Source: an uncultured Fibrobacterota bacterium (lineage in GTDB: Bacteria > Fibrobacterota > Fibrobacteria > UBA5070). Taken from it: a stretch of DNA of 36,312 bases. Shown here in pieces: positions 17,101-24,323 of this stretch (the first letter of the stretch is position 1; each line of letters starts with the position of its first letter). Both the position numbers and the translations under genes were made by a program. Location of the stretch: NCBI GenBank assembly GCA_903825275.1, contig CAIKAA010000029.1:1-36312 (forward strand), read 5' to 3'. The notes under the pieces were generated by a model. The model saw only the letters and a program-made list of their open reading frames with translations. It was not told the DNA's origin and ran no database searches.

Positions 17101-17261
17101 TCGAGGGGGAACGAACCAATGTCTTGGGCAGAAAGGGGTCCTGCCAGAAGAACTAGGACGCAGATCCCGTATCGGAACAGGGGGAGCACGCCGGCACTCG
17201 TGCATTGTCTCGTAAATAACTTGATGAATTCGTTAGGCCGCTCGCCCTTCGAGACGCCCAT
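14115..17261 (-). CDS. Large outer-membrane beta-barrel-like protein
   Basis: This 1048-residue protein has a hydrophobic signal segment at about 31-45 ending in LSA-QD, a Pro/Ser/Thr-rich linker (about 50-110), and then a long succession of alternating polar and hydrophobic strands ending in phenylalanine, as outer-membrane barrels usually do. At about 305-360 a recognisable module reads RVRINGEAMKRG, DYLVRYSDGLLDF and LIEVEFQ. It resembles the 'defined position, fills in a D-Y-x-x-x-Y-x-x-G-x-x-x-F turn' domain repeated in large outer-membrane proteins such as SprA-like proteins, here as a single copy. No enzyme motif is seen. The ATG at 17261 lies 55 bases after the smc stop with GAGGA upstream, so readthrough from smc is plausible. 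The signal peptide is preceded by an unusually long ~28-residue N-region, so a later start cannot be excluded. A transport or surface-assembly role is a guess. Confidence 0.75.
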   Translation of the reverse strand: MGVSKGERPNEFIKLFTRQCTSAGVLPLFRYGICVLVLLAGPLSAQDIGSFPLDSIHETATQEPNRTLTGTNGSLPPTQAQGFNKPDSVKTVSPPDSARPVARESTLLVPWLPMEFHRYRSQDLDTAAALSIGTGKGGPSKSDTASGLKIGGSKTIKVGVGSNGGVALDQTLYLTADGELSPGIHLSARLSDGDMPLSPQGSSASLRQIDEIFLELESKHWRLRLGDLEWKIPPDLAPGFERRIRGVSGLWKGETDTVSVALGGPVAKWKRVVLPGVEGRQEGYVLASWQGGLHGVVVPGTERVRINGEAMKRGSDADYLVRYSDGLLDFNPHRRISTSDLIEVEFQSADIDYEQSFAASRTVGKKGILRWEAWAARQSDDASRPLSYAPDSLTRSALIGAGSNPATLPDGQILPLPSQVGEAGVRLHLGDSAIWVATDLRGSDFDPNVVSGLDARRTGTFGSGASGFRIGQFLSQGGLGRLTTTLHADRLDARFHGFSATDSLGSQSGGLWSPSGGERTSGDGSLNWSLLPGIGITTEVGGRVDSAGWASRASTAIGVDKSADNQILSSMEWVRLDDGRLPLEQTRSKARVAWPVGEFSPSLEIGSETRDSWQGLEQHRRTSLMTLAGSSWRPQGTNVQLKLFGSGRKDATRPSLASPFANTAVSVGANSQFQWTPSKGDVDFEVDWKNLQTRQIPSLPWVTSKSWLGSASAGFWPSPGLRSLGKWKLSTSSYQPEIPRYDTVPVGTGTYRYDTLLRVVIPSDEGNLRLAGPRLDTSRPPVLASQRALSGELELEPKKLFPDLEGLLADIGVRGHGDWEESDSSAGRIIPHFADAGLSQSITGRSELGCEGWWTRDKNRLELGWTRTLTVQSSPLVSKLRDLNQKLHWTTSTTSGHRFELQGTHGDLRDNQPDRLRLESYWSTDPSVALRLLRVLELRPGWYSKWAEGSEPRNSFSATLQAPYASVRASLPHGLSLRAELRRASAQVDALAGSRLSDGFPDGVTWRASSSLEWAWKDHVQAKAEWLARQEPDRPWFQKLSCEAKAIF

Positions 17262-17316
17262 TTCATGGGTTCCTCAGGATGAGCGGCATTAGAGTAGTCA
17301 CCACCGATACTTCACT

Positions 17317-20300
17317 TTAGTCGGCGAGCTTCACGGCCTCGTCGAGCTGCACCGACGCCAGCTGCGAGATGCCCTTGATCTCCTGCGTGACGCCATAGAG
17401 CATGTCGGAAGCGCCCATGGTGCGCTTGTTGTGGGTCACCACGATGAACTGGGTCTGGTGCGAGAACTTGCGCAACAAGTCGACGAAACGGCCAATGTTG
17501 GCGTCGTCCAGCGGCGCGTCGACTTCGTCCATGATGCAGTACGGCGAAGGACGGATCAGGTACAGCGCGAACAAGAGGGCTGTGGCCGTGAGGGCGCGCT
17601 CGCCACCCGACAACAGCGAGATGGCCTGCATTTTCTTGCCGGTGGGACGGGCGTGGATGTCGATGCGAGCCTCCAGGGGGTCGACGTCGGGATCCAGTTC
17701 CAGCTTGCCTTCGCCGCCACCAAACAGCGTGCTGAAGACGTTTTGGAAATTCACCCGCACCTGCTCGAAGGTGGCCACAAAACGTTCGCGAGCCATTTTG
17801 TCGAGCCGCTTGATGGCCCGTTCCAAACTGTTTTTGGCCTTGGACAGGTCGTCGCACTGCCGTTGGACTTCGTCCAGGCGGGCCTTTTCCTGTTCGTATT
17901 CTTCCAGCGCCTGGGGGTTGAGCGGCCCCAAATTCTTGAGCTTGCTGCGCAGTTCTTCGATGGCCTTGGGGGCCGAGCCGAATTCATAGCCTTCGGGAAC
18001 CGGTTCGGGTTCGGCTTGGCTGTCCAGATCCAGTTCCCAGGTTTCAAACGCGCGCTGCCGCAAGCGCCCGTCTTCGCCCGAGGAGTCGGCGCGGGCCAGG
18101 TCGGCTTGGTGAATGGCTTGGGACAGTTCGTCGATGCGCCGGGTGTGGCCGCGAACGCCGGCGAGTTTTTCTTCCACCGCCAGCACCGCCGCGTCGTAGA
18201 TCTCGCGGGCCTGGTCGCGGCGGCGTTGGACTTGGACCAAATCTTCCCGGGCGCGCGAGGCCTGTTCTTCGAGCTTGGAGACAATTTCCGTCCGCTGGGC
18301 CACTTGGGATTCCAGGGAGTCGAGCTCGACCAGCAGGAATTCGCGTCGTTCTTCGATTTCCGTCAAGCGCCGTTCCGAGGCTTCGGCCTGGGCTTCCAAA
18401 CGGCGGACGTCTCCAGACAGCCGCGAGAGTTCCCGTTCGGATTGACGGATTCCGTCTTCGGCTTCTTGCAATTCAGCTTCGGCTTCGGAGCGGGCTTCTT
18501 CGGCCGAGCGGGCGGCGTTCTCGCGAACCTGTTTTTCTTCGGTAAGGGTTTCTACCTGGTCGCGCGCCTTGCTCACCCTGGCTTCCAACGGTTCCACCGA
18601 AGGGGTCACCACTTCCAAGCGCTTGCGAAGTTCCACGGCGCGGTCGGTGGCGGCGCCACTTTGGGCTTCCAAACGGCTCCAGGCGGCGTCGGCTTCCTGG
18701 AAGCGACGGCGGGCGTCGGTCAGTTGGCGATCGACCTCCCGCCAACGCTCTTGCAATTCGCCTCGGCGAGCTGCCCATTCCACGCGTTCTTCCTGGGCCC
18801 GTTCCAATTCGGTTTCGGCGGTTTCCAGTTCCACGGCCAGATCTTCCGTGAGCTGGTGGCGTTTGAGCAAGCCCATCGATTCGCCCGATTTACGGCCACC
18901 GGCCACGATGCCCGATCCATGGGCCCGCAGTCCGGGCGCGGCAAACCAAACGTCGGTGCCGCGGTGGTCCTGCGACAACCGCAAGGCGGTGGCATCGTCT
19001 TCGACCAGGCACACGTTGCCCAACAGCAATTCGACCGCCGGCTTGAGGCTTGGCTCGCACTGGACAAAATCTGTGGCCCAGCCGATCACGCCGGGACCTG
19101 CCACGTTGGGCCGGGGCCGGGCGGACTGGAGGGATTCGATGGGGACCAGCACCGCGGTGCCCTTGCCTTGCTTCAAGAGCCGCAACGCCGCTTCCGCGCT
19201 TTGGCGGTTGTCGGACAAAACGTACTGGAGCGAATCGCCCAACACCTCTTCGACGCGTTCCAGCATTTTGGGGTCGGCGCGCAGGTGGTCGGCCAAAATG
19301 CCGCGCACTCCCGACGGTTTTTGGCTGTCGGACAACAAGGCCTTGGCGCCTTCGCCCAATCCTTCCAGGCCGCGATTCATCCGTTGGATGGTTTCGAGTT
19401 GGCTTTTGGAAGAGGCGCGTTTGGAGGCGGCTTGCTTTTCGCGTTCCACCAGCTCTTCGACCTTGCGGGAGGCCAACTGTCCTTCTTCGTTGACGCGTTC
19501 CTTTTCGCCTTCCAGCGTTTCCACTTGGCCTTCGGCCAGATCGCGGTTCTTCTGAAGTTCCACCAGGCGCGAGTCGATTTCGCCTGCGGATTGCTCGGCC
19601 ATTTCGATCTCGGTTTCCAAGCGCTCCAGTTCGGTGGTCGCCTTGGCGAGCTGGGCTTCCGAGCGCAACAGTTCGGATTGGGCGAGGTTCAATTCTTCCA
19701 AGATGGACAGCCGCGCTTGGGACTGTTCCTTGGCTCCGGCGCGAAGCGATTCCAGGCGTTCGGTGCGCAGGCGTTTTTCTTCGTGGGCCCGCTCCAGGTT
19801 GCGCAACGATTCCTGGCCGCTGGTGTTGGCTTCCTCGATGCCCCGCCTGGCAATTTCCGACATCTCGCGCGCCTGGATTTCGGCATCGTCGAGCCGGGTC
19901 TGTTCGTCGCGGATCCGCTCTTCGGTTTGGTTAAGGTGCTTGACGCCGTCCTGGGCGCGCAGGCGTTCGCCATCGAGGGCCTGGAGTTCCGAGCGGGCGT
20001 CGGCGTACTCGCGTTCGCGTTCGCGAAGTTCGGATTCCAGTTGGGCGGCTTCCAAACGTTGTTCGGCGGCACCGGCCTCGGCGGTGGTCATTTCCGACCG
20101 CAGCCGATCGCATTCGTCCTTCCAGTCGCGGATGCGGCCTTCGGAGAGGGCGACCATTTCCTTGAGTTGGGCGCGTCGGTCGCGGATCCAGGCGACTTCC
20201 AAGCCGCGAAGTTCTCCGTTGATCCGCTTCCAGGTATCGACCTGCTTGGCTTGGCGTTCAAAACTTGCCACCGAGCGGCGCACGGCGCCCAAATTTTCGG

Positions 20301-20877
20301 CAACCCGAGCCAAGTCCAGATCCGTCTTTTCAAACTGGCGGATGGCTTCCTTGCGCTGGGCGCGGTAGCGCGAGATTCCGGCGGCTTCTTCAAACAGGAC
20401 CCGTCGTTCTTCGGGTTTTTCCTGGACCAGGGTCATCACTTGGACCTGTTCGATCACCGAGTACGATGCCGCACCCAAACCGGTGTCGTAAAACAGGTTT
20501 TGGATGTCGCGCAACCGACAGGGCTGGTTGTTGATCAAATATTCCGAGGCCCCGTCGCGGTAGGCGCGGCGGGTGATCATGATTTCCGAGAACTCGCTGG
20601 GCAGCACCCCCTTGTCGTTTTTCACGATCAGGGTCACTTCGGCCATGTTCAGGGGCGGGCGGTCGGATGTCCCCGCGAAGATGACGTCTTCCATCTTGTG
20701 GCCGCGCAGCGCCTTGGCGCGCTGTTCGCCCAGCACCCAACGGATGGCGTCGATGATGTTGGATTTTCCGCAGCCATTGGGCCCGACTACCGAGGTGATT
20801 CCATCACCCGGGAAGTTCACTTCGATCTTGTTGGCGAAGCTCTTGAAGCCGAAGACGCGCAGCTTGGAGAGGTACAT
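17317..20877 (-). CDS. smc: Chromosome segregation protein SMC
   Basis: This 1186-residue condensin ATPase compacts and helps separate the chromosome, normally with ScpA and ScpB (not present in the window). The N-terminal head has FKSFANK and Walker A GPNGCGKSN (32-40), with the Q-loop region near 120-145 (LRDIQNLFYDTGLG). Two long Glu/Arg/Gln-rich coiled coils (about 170-500 and 680-1000) flank a hinge at about 505-680 that contains GVRGILADHL (about 523) and VLVPIESL. The C-terminal head carries the ABC signature LLSGGERALTA (about 1087), Walker B CIMDEVDAPLDD (about 1113) and the H-loop VVTHNKRTM. Length and order are normal. The ATG at 20877 starts the conserved sequence directly. The outer-membrane protein gene follows 55 bases downstream on the same strand. 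Confidence 0.97.
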   Translation of the reverse strand: MYLSKLRVFGFKSFANKIEVNFPGDGITSVVGPNGCGKSNIIDAIRWVLGEQRAKALRGHKMEDVIFAGTSDRPPLNMAEVTLIVKNDKGVLPSEFSEIMITRRAYRDGASEYLINNQPCRLRDIQNLFYDTGLGAASYSVIEQVQVMTLVQEKPEERRVLFEEAAGISRYRAQRKEAIRQFEKTDLDLARVAENLGAVRRSVASFERQAKQVDTWKRINGELRGLEVAWIRDRRAQLKEMVALSEGRIRDWKDECDRLRSEMTTAEAGAAEQRLEAAQLESELREREREYADARSELQALDGERLRAQDGVKHLNQTEERIRDEQTRLDDAEIQAREMSEIARRGIEEANTSGQESLRNLERAHEEKRLRTERLESLRAGAKEQSQARLSILEELNLAQSELLRSEAQLAKATTELERLETEIEMAEQSAGEIDSRLVELQKNRDLAEGQVETLEGEKERVNEEGQLASRKVEELVEREKQAASKRASSKSQLETIQRMNRGLEGLGEGAKALLSDSQKPSGVRGILADHLRADPKMLERVEEVLGDSLQYVLSDNRQSAEAALRLLKQGKGTAVLVPIESLQSARPRPNVAGPGVIGWATDFVQCEPSLKPAVELLLGNVCLVEDDATALRLSQDHRGTDVWFAAPGLRAHGSGIVAGGRKSGESMGLLKRHQLTEDLAVELETAETELERAQEERVEWAARRGELQERWREVDRQLTDARRRFQEADAAWSRLEAQSGAATDRAVELRKRLEVVTPSVEPLEARVSKARDQVETLTEEKQVRENAARSAEEARSEAEAELQEAEDGIRQSERELSRLSGDVRRLEAQAEASERRLTEIEERREFLLVELDSLESQVAQRTEIVSKLEEQASRAREDLVQVQRRRDQAREIYDAAVLAVEEKLAGVRGHTRRIDELSQAIHQADLARADSSGEDGRLRQRAFETWELDLDSQAEPEPVPEGYEFGSAPKAIEELRSKLKNLGPLNPQALEEYEQEKARLDEVQRQCDDLSKAKNSLERAIKRLDKMARERFVATFEQVRVNFQNVFSTLFGGGEGKLELDPDVDPLEARIDIHARPTGKKMQAISLLSGGERALTATALLFALYLIRPSPYCIMDEVDAPLDDANIGRFVDLLRKFSHQTQFIVVTHNKRTMGASDMLYGVTQEIKGISQLASVQLDEAVKLAD

Positions 20878-21017
20878 AGGTCCTTGTCAGAACAAGAGTT
20901 AGGTCGTTGTCCCCCAAAGGTACTCCACGGGGAGCTTTTCGGTGGAATCGACCCGTCAGAACCTCGCCTCCCGCCCTTCCAGACGAGCGGGGGTCTGGAC
21001 ATTCCAACGGGTTGAAA

Positions 21018-21032
21018 CCAGAATGGTTCTGG
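21018..21032 (-). terminator. Short hairpin after the expansin-like gene
   Basis: On the minus strand CCAGAA-CCA-TTCTGG begins 1 base after the TAA of the expansin-like gene and is followed by TTTC. The stem is only 6 bases, so this is a weak candidate terminator separating that gene from smc 140 bases further on. Confidence 0.4.
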
Positions 21033-21033
21033 A

Positions 21034-22212
21034 TTAGGGGATCAAGATCGGGATTGCGCCATGACTTCTAGAAAGGCTCCAACGCCCAATCCAAAGCCCT
21101 CGCGAGAGTTTGGGCAATACGGCGCGTCCCTGGCTGATGGGCAGCGATGTCAGGATGTTTCCAGACAGGCTGAAAAGTTCAAGGGTTCCCTGATCGGAGG
21201 AAGGAAACTGGAGGACTCCATGTTGCCCTAGGTGTGGAGCCATCTGGGGAGCGGAGTGATCCAAAATGGACGTGTTTCCTCCCATTCCGACAAGGTTGTC
21301 GGCCAAGGTGGCCGGTTTGGTGCAGCTGGTCCCGCAGGCTTTGGGGAAGTCCAGGTTCCAGGTGCGTCCACCCAAGACGGGAAGGTTGTTGGCGTCGGTG
21401 AGGCGAAGCGTGAAGTGGGTACCTGTGGGGCTGGGCAGCAGGTACATCTGGCCGGCGTCGCCGTCCATGGTGGCTTTCTGCCAGACGCAGTTCACCAGCT
21501 GCTCGACGCCGTGAAGGCCTTCGGGGAGGTGGGTCACAATCAGGCGCATGTACCAATCCTTGGAATCCATGCTGAAGTAGAAGCGCGGCTCGCCTTGGTA
21601 GGCTGGTGCGGGGACAAAGTCCCAGGAAATTTTTGGGTTTAGGAATCGGCTACCCATGGGGGGAAGCAGGACGCCGTTCTTTCGCAAGCGGCTCAAGATG
21701 GTCCCGTGGAGGTCGACGTGGTATTTGGAATCGCGGCACCAGCCGTTGCCATCCGAGCATTGGTCGAACACCACGGCGTAGATACTGGCACCCGTGTATT
21801 CGTTGGGGTGCCAGCCGGTGCCCCCGCGGCAAAAGGGCTGGTTTTCGGCACCGTCGTTGGTGCCGTCGCAGGTATCGCCCAGGGAAAGCTTGAGCCACCG
21901 TCCGCAATTGCGTCCGTTGTCATACACTCCCGCAAGGAGGGTGTCGAGACCCTTGAGGGGGCGAGCGGCCGGCATGTTGTAAATCCCTGGTGTATTGAAC
22001 ACATTGAGGGCGACGTAGTCGAACGGATTGCCCTGTCCCGTCAGGGTGTCGATGGCTCCTTCGGCGAGGGCGACATCTTCGCTCACGCCGCAAGCACCAT
22101 AGGGGAATCCCACTCCCAGAAAGAACGTCGCCATGCCTTCGTTGGCGGCATGAAGGGGGAGATGGCACACCAAAAGGCAGAACAATAGAGGAAGGCGTCT
22201 TGGAAGGATCAT
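21034..22212 (-). CDS. Expansin-like secreted protein with C-terminal sorting-type tail
   Basis: This 392-residue protein has a signal peptide (likely cut after LHA at 22). Residues of about 26-190 resemble the expansin double-psi beta-barrel. GMATFF and GACGVS at the start match the expansin ATYY...GACG pattern, YVALN follows, and acidic positions occur in VVFDQC (Asp150) and YHVDL (Asp167), the places of the conserved expansin aspartates. Residues of about 195-295 (ISWDFVPAP, DWYMRLIVTH, HFTLRLTD, TWNLDF) follow the second expansin domain (CBM63 fold). Expansins loosen cellulose networks without hydrolysis. The last ~45 residues (LELFSLSGNIL ... LSRGLWIGRWSL) look like a type A C-terminal sorting domain of the kind used by type IX secretion. 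Eight or more cysteines suggest disulfides. The gene starts 67 bases after the kinase stop on the same strand, with a weak ribosome site. The family call rests on motif order, not on an alignment. Confidence 0.78.
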   Translation of the reverse strand: MILPRRLPLLFCLLVCHLPLHAANEGMATFFLGVGFPYGACGVSEDVALAEGAIDTLTGQGNPFDYVALNVFNTPGIYNMPAARPLKGLDTLLAGVYDNGRNCGRWLKLSLGDTCDGTNDGAENQPFCRGGTGWHPNEYTGASIYAVVFDQCSDGNGWCRDSKYHVDLHGTILSRLRKNGVLLPPMGSRFLNPKISWDFVPAPAYQGEPRFYFSMDSKDWYMRLIVTHLPEGLHGVEQLVNCVWQKATMDGDAGQMYLLPSPTGTHFTLRLTDANNLPVLGGRTWNLDFPKACGTSCTKPATLADNLVGMGGNTSILDHSAPQMAPHLGQHGVLQFPSSDQGTLELFSLSGNILTSLPISQGRAVLPKLSRGLWIGRWSLSRSHGAIPILIP

Positions 22213-22279
22213 TGCCTAAAGATGGATTTTTTCCTCAAAGACAGCAGGGGTGGGGATTCGACCTTCGTTGGTCCGATCA

Positions 22280-24292
22280 TCAGGGGTTTGTCTCCGAGGC
22301 GTTTCTTGAGGGGTCCGCAAGCCGTGTAAAGGGGGATTCCCCGCGGGGAGAGTTCATCCACCGGGCGATTTCCTTGGCCATCAGTTCCTGCCGGAACGGC
22401 TTGGGCAACACGCCGTCCATCTTGGCCATTTCGCAGCGTTTGTGGATGTCGGGCAACACATCGGCGGTCAGGGCGATGATGGGGGTTTGGGCGGCTTGGC
22501 GACAAAGCTCCTGGGGGTCGTCCTTCCAGGAGCGAATTGCCAAACTGGCCTCGAAACCATTCATGTCCGGCATGTGGCAGTCCATCAAGATCAGGTCGAA
22601 TTTTTGGGTTTCCAACAGGGCGATCGCTTCCAAACCGCTGGAGGCGACCACCACCTGGCAGCCCAACTTGGACAACATGGCTTTGGCGACCTTGCGGTTC
22701 ACGCGATTGTCATCGACCACCAGCACTTGAAAGCTGCTCGTGAGGAAGACGGGAATGGTTTCGGTTTCGTGTTCGGTGATCAGTTCGGTGGGTTGGAACG
22801 GGATGGAAAAGAAAAAGGACGATCCTTTCCCCAAGGTGCTCGCGACTTCGATCCGACCGCCCATGGCTTCCACCAAACCTTGGGAGATCGCCAAACCCAA
22901 CCCGGTTCCTCCGTATTTGCGCGAGGTGCTTTTCTCGAGTTGGGTGTATTTCTGGAACAATCGTTTGCAAGCGGCGGGGTCCATCCCGATTCCGGTGTCC
23001 GAAACCGCGAAGCGAAGCCGAGGTTCGGCGCTTTTCATCCCGAATCGCCGCACTTTTTTGGCTTCCAGGGTGATGGTTCCCTGCTCGGTGAATTTGAGCG
23101 CGTTGGAAACCAGGTTCATCAAAACCTGCCGCAACCGCAACGGGTCTCCCAAGATTCCTTCCGGAAGTTCTGCGTCAAAATCTGTCAGAAGCTTCACGCT
23201 CTTTTCGCTGGCCTTGGGCTCGAAGATGCGACGCACCGATTCCAAGGCGCGTTGGGGAGAAAGGGGGACCTGTTCGAGTTCAAGTTTGCCGGCTTCGAGC
23301 TTGGAAAAGTCCAGGGCGTTTTGGAGGATTCCCAGTAGATGGTTCGCCGATTCCAAAATGGTCTGGACATGGTCCAGTTGTTCGGCGTCCAGTGGGGATT
23401 CCTGCAGCATCTGAGCCGGAACGATGACGCCATTGAGGGGTGTGCGGATTTCATGGCTCATGGTGGCGACAAAATCCGTCTTGGCTTGGACCAGTTCTTC
23501 GGCATGGTCGGCGCGGGTGGAGGCGATGAGCGCGCGCGCCCTCCAGGACCTCCAGCCAAAGATCAGGAACAGGATGCCCCATCCGACCCAAAGAATTTGG
23601 ATTCCCATCATGAGGCGAGTGGGGGAAACCCAGGGGCCTTCCAGATGGACCTTGGAAATTTCGATGATCCCCGAGTCGTTGGGAAGGTGGAGATCGGGGG
23701 TTTGAAATTGCAACTTTCGAACCCTCTCCAGGTTCACCCGCTGTTCGTTGGGAGCAATATTCGACTGGGCGATCCACCAACTGGGAATCCGCAAAATGCT
23801 CCAGTCCAAGGCGGTCGTGGTCCATTGGGAGGTCGGTTGGAATTGGACCTCGTTGGGTGCCTGGAGGGTGTCCTTTCCATGAACGCGTTCGGAAGTGATC
23901 CAACACCGGATCGGAAGGGCTCCGGGATGAAGGTACCGCACCCGAAGCCGAATTTGATGGAAACGGCTCCAATCATCCAGCCCAACGGGGAGGGAGGAAT
24001 CGAAATTGAAATCAATCCCCGCATAGGGAAAGGCGAAGCGAGGCCGTAGGTGGTATTTGACCAGCCAGGTGGAATCGGTTTTTGCCACCGTGGCAATGGA
24101 ATTGCCGCCATTCTCCACCGAATCATCATGCACCTTGCCGCGCAAGTAGGGCGTGATGTCCACCGCTCGATGGTTGAAATTCGCCGCGAACACCCCCGCG
24201 AGGAAGGTGATGGTCAGCAACGCGGCCACCCCCCAAACCGCTCCCTTGCTCGAGGGAAAGGTCGGGGTTGGTTGAGTCAAGGACGGTTCCAC
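22280..24292 (-). CDS. Hybrid sensor histidine kinase with carbohydrate-binding-like periplasmic domain
   Basis: This 670-residue inner-membrane protein has a first membrane helix at about 19-38, a periplasmic domain at 39-225, a second helix at about 228-247 and a short linker. The HisKA domain carries MSHEIRTPLNG with phosphoacceptor His280, and the ATPase domain has the N box (LMNLVSNALKFT), DTGIGM and GGTGLGLAIS. A receiver domain follows at about 520-660 with VDDNRVNR, phosphoacceptor Asp571 in LMDCHMPDMNG, and the conserved Lys in PKPF. The periplasmic part has the strand order and aromatic pattern of a CBM11/CBM30-type beta-sandwich (LRVRYLHP, WTTTALDWSILRIPSWW, LQFQTP, IIEISKVHLEG). 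The GTG at 24292 is directly preceded by GGAG, an unusually close spacing, so a TTG four codons later is an alternative. It lies 31 bases after the RND pump gene and 67 bases before the expansin-like gene. No separate response regulator is visible. Confidence 0.9.
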   Translation of the reverse strand: MEPSLTQPTPTFPSSKGAVWGVAALLTITFLAGVFAANFNHRAVDITPYLRGKVHDDSVENGGNSIATVAKTDSTWLVKYHLRPRFAFPYAGIDFNFDSSLPVGLDDWSRFHQIRLRVRYLHPGALPIRCWITSERVHGKDTLQAPNEVQFQPTSQWTTTALDWSILRIPSWWIAQSNIAPNEQRVNLERVRKLQFQTPDLHLPNDSGIIEISKVHLEGPWVSPTRLMMGIQILWVGWGILFLIFGWRSWRARALIASTRADHAEELVQAKTDFVATMSHEIRTPLNGVIVPAQMLQESPLDAEQLDHVQTILESANHLLGILQNALDFSKLEAGKLELEQVPLSPQRALESVRRIFEPKASEKSVKLLTDFDAELPEGILGDPLRLRQVLMNLVSNALKFTEQGTITLEAKKVRRFGMKSAEPRLRFAVSDTGIGMDPAACKRLFQKYTQLEKSTSRKYGGTGLGLAISQGLVEAMGGRIEVASTLGKGSSFFFSIPFQPTELITEHETETIPVFLTSSFQVLVVDDNRVNRKVAKAMLSKLGCQVVVASSGLEAIALLETQKFDLILMDCHMPDMNGFEASLAIRSWKDDPQELCRQAAQTPIIALTADVLPDIHKRCEMAKMDGVLPKPFRQELMAKEIARWMNSPRGESPFTRLADPSRNASETNP

Positions 24293-24323
24293 CTCCAGAT
24301 GGTGCCGTTAAGTGGACTTGAAG

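Noticed and set aside
17431-21015. An open frame of 1194 codons on the plus strand opposite smc
   Set aside because: It mirrors the GC-rich, third-position-biased coding pattern of smc. Its protein is Phe/Gln/Gly-rich with no known motif, and smc itself is unambiguous.
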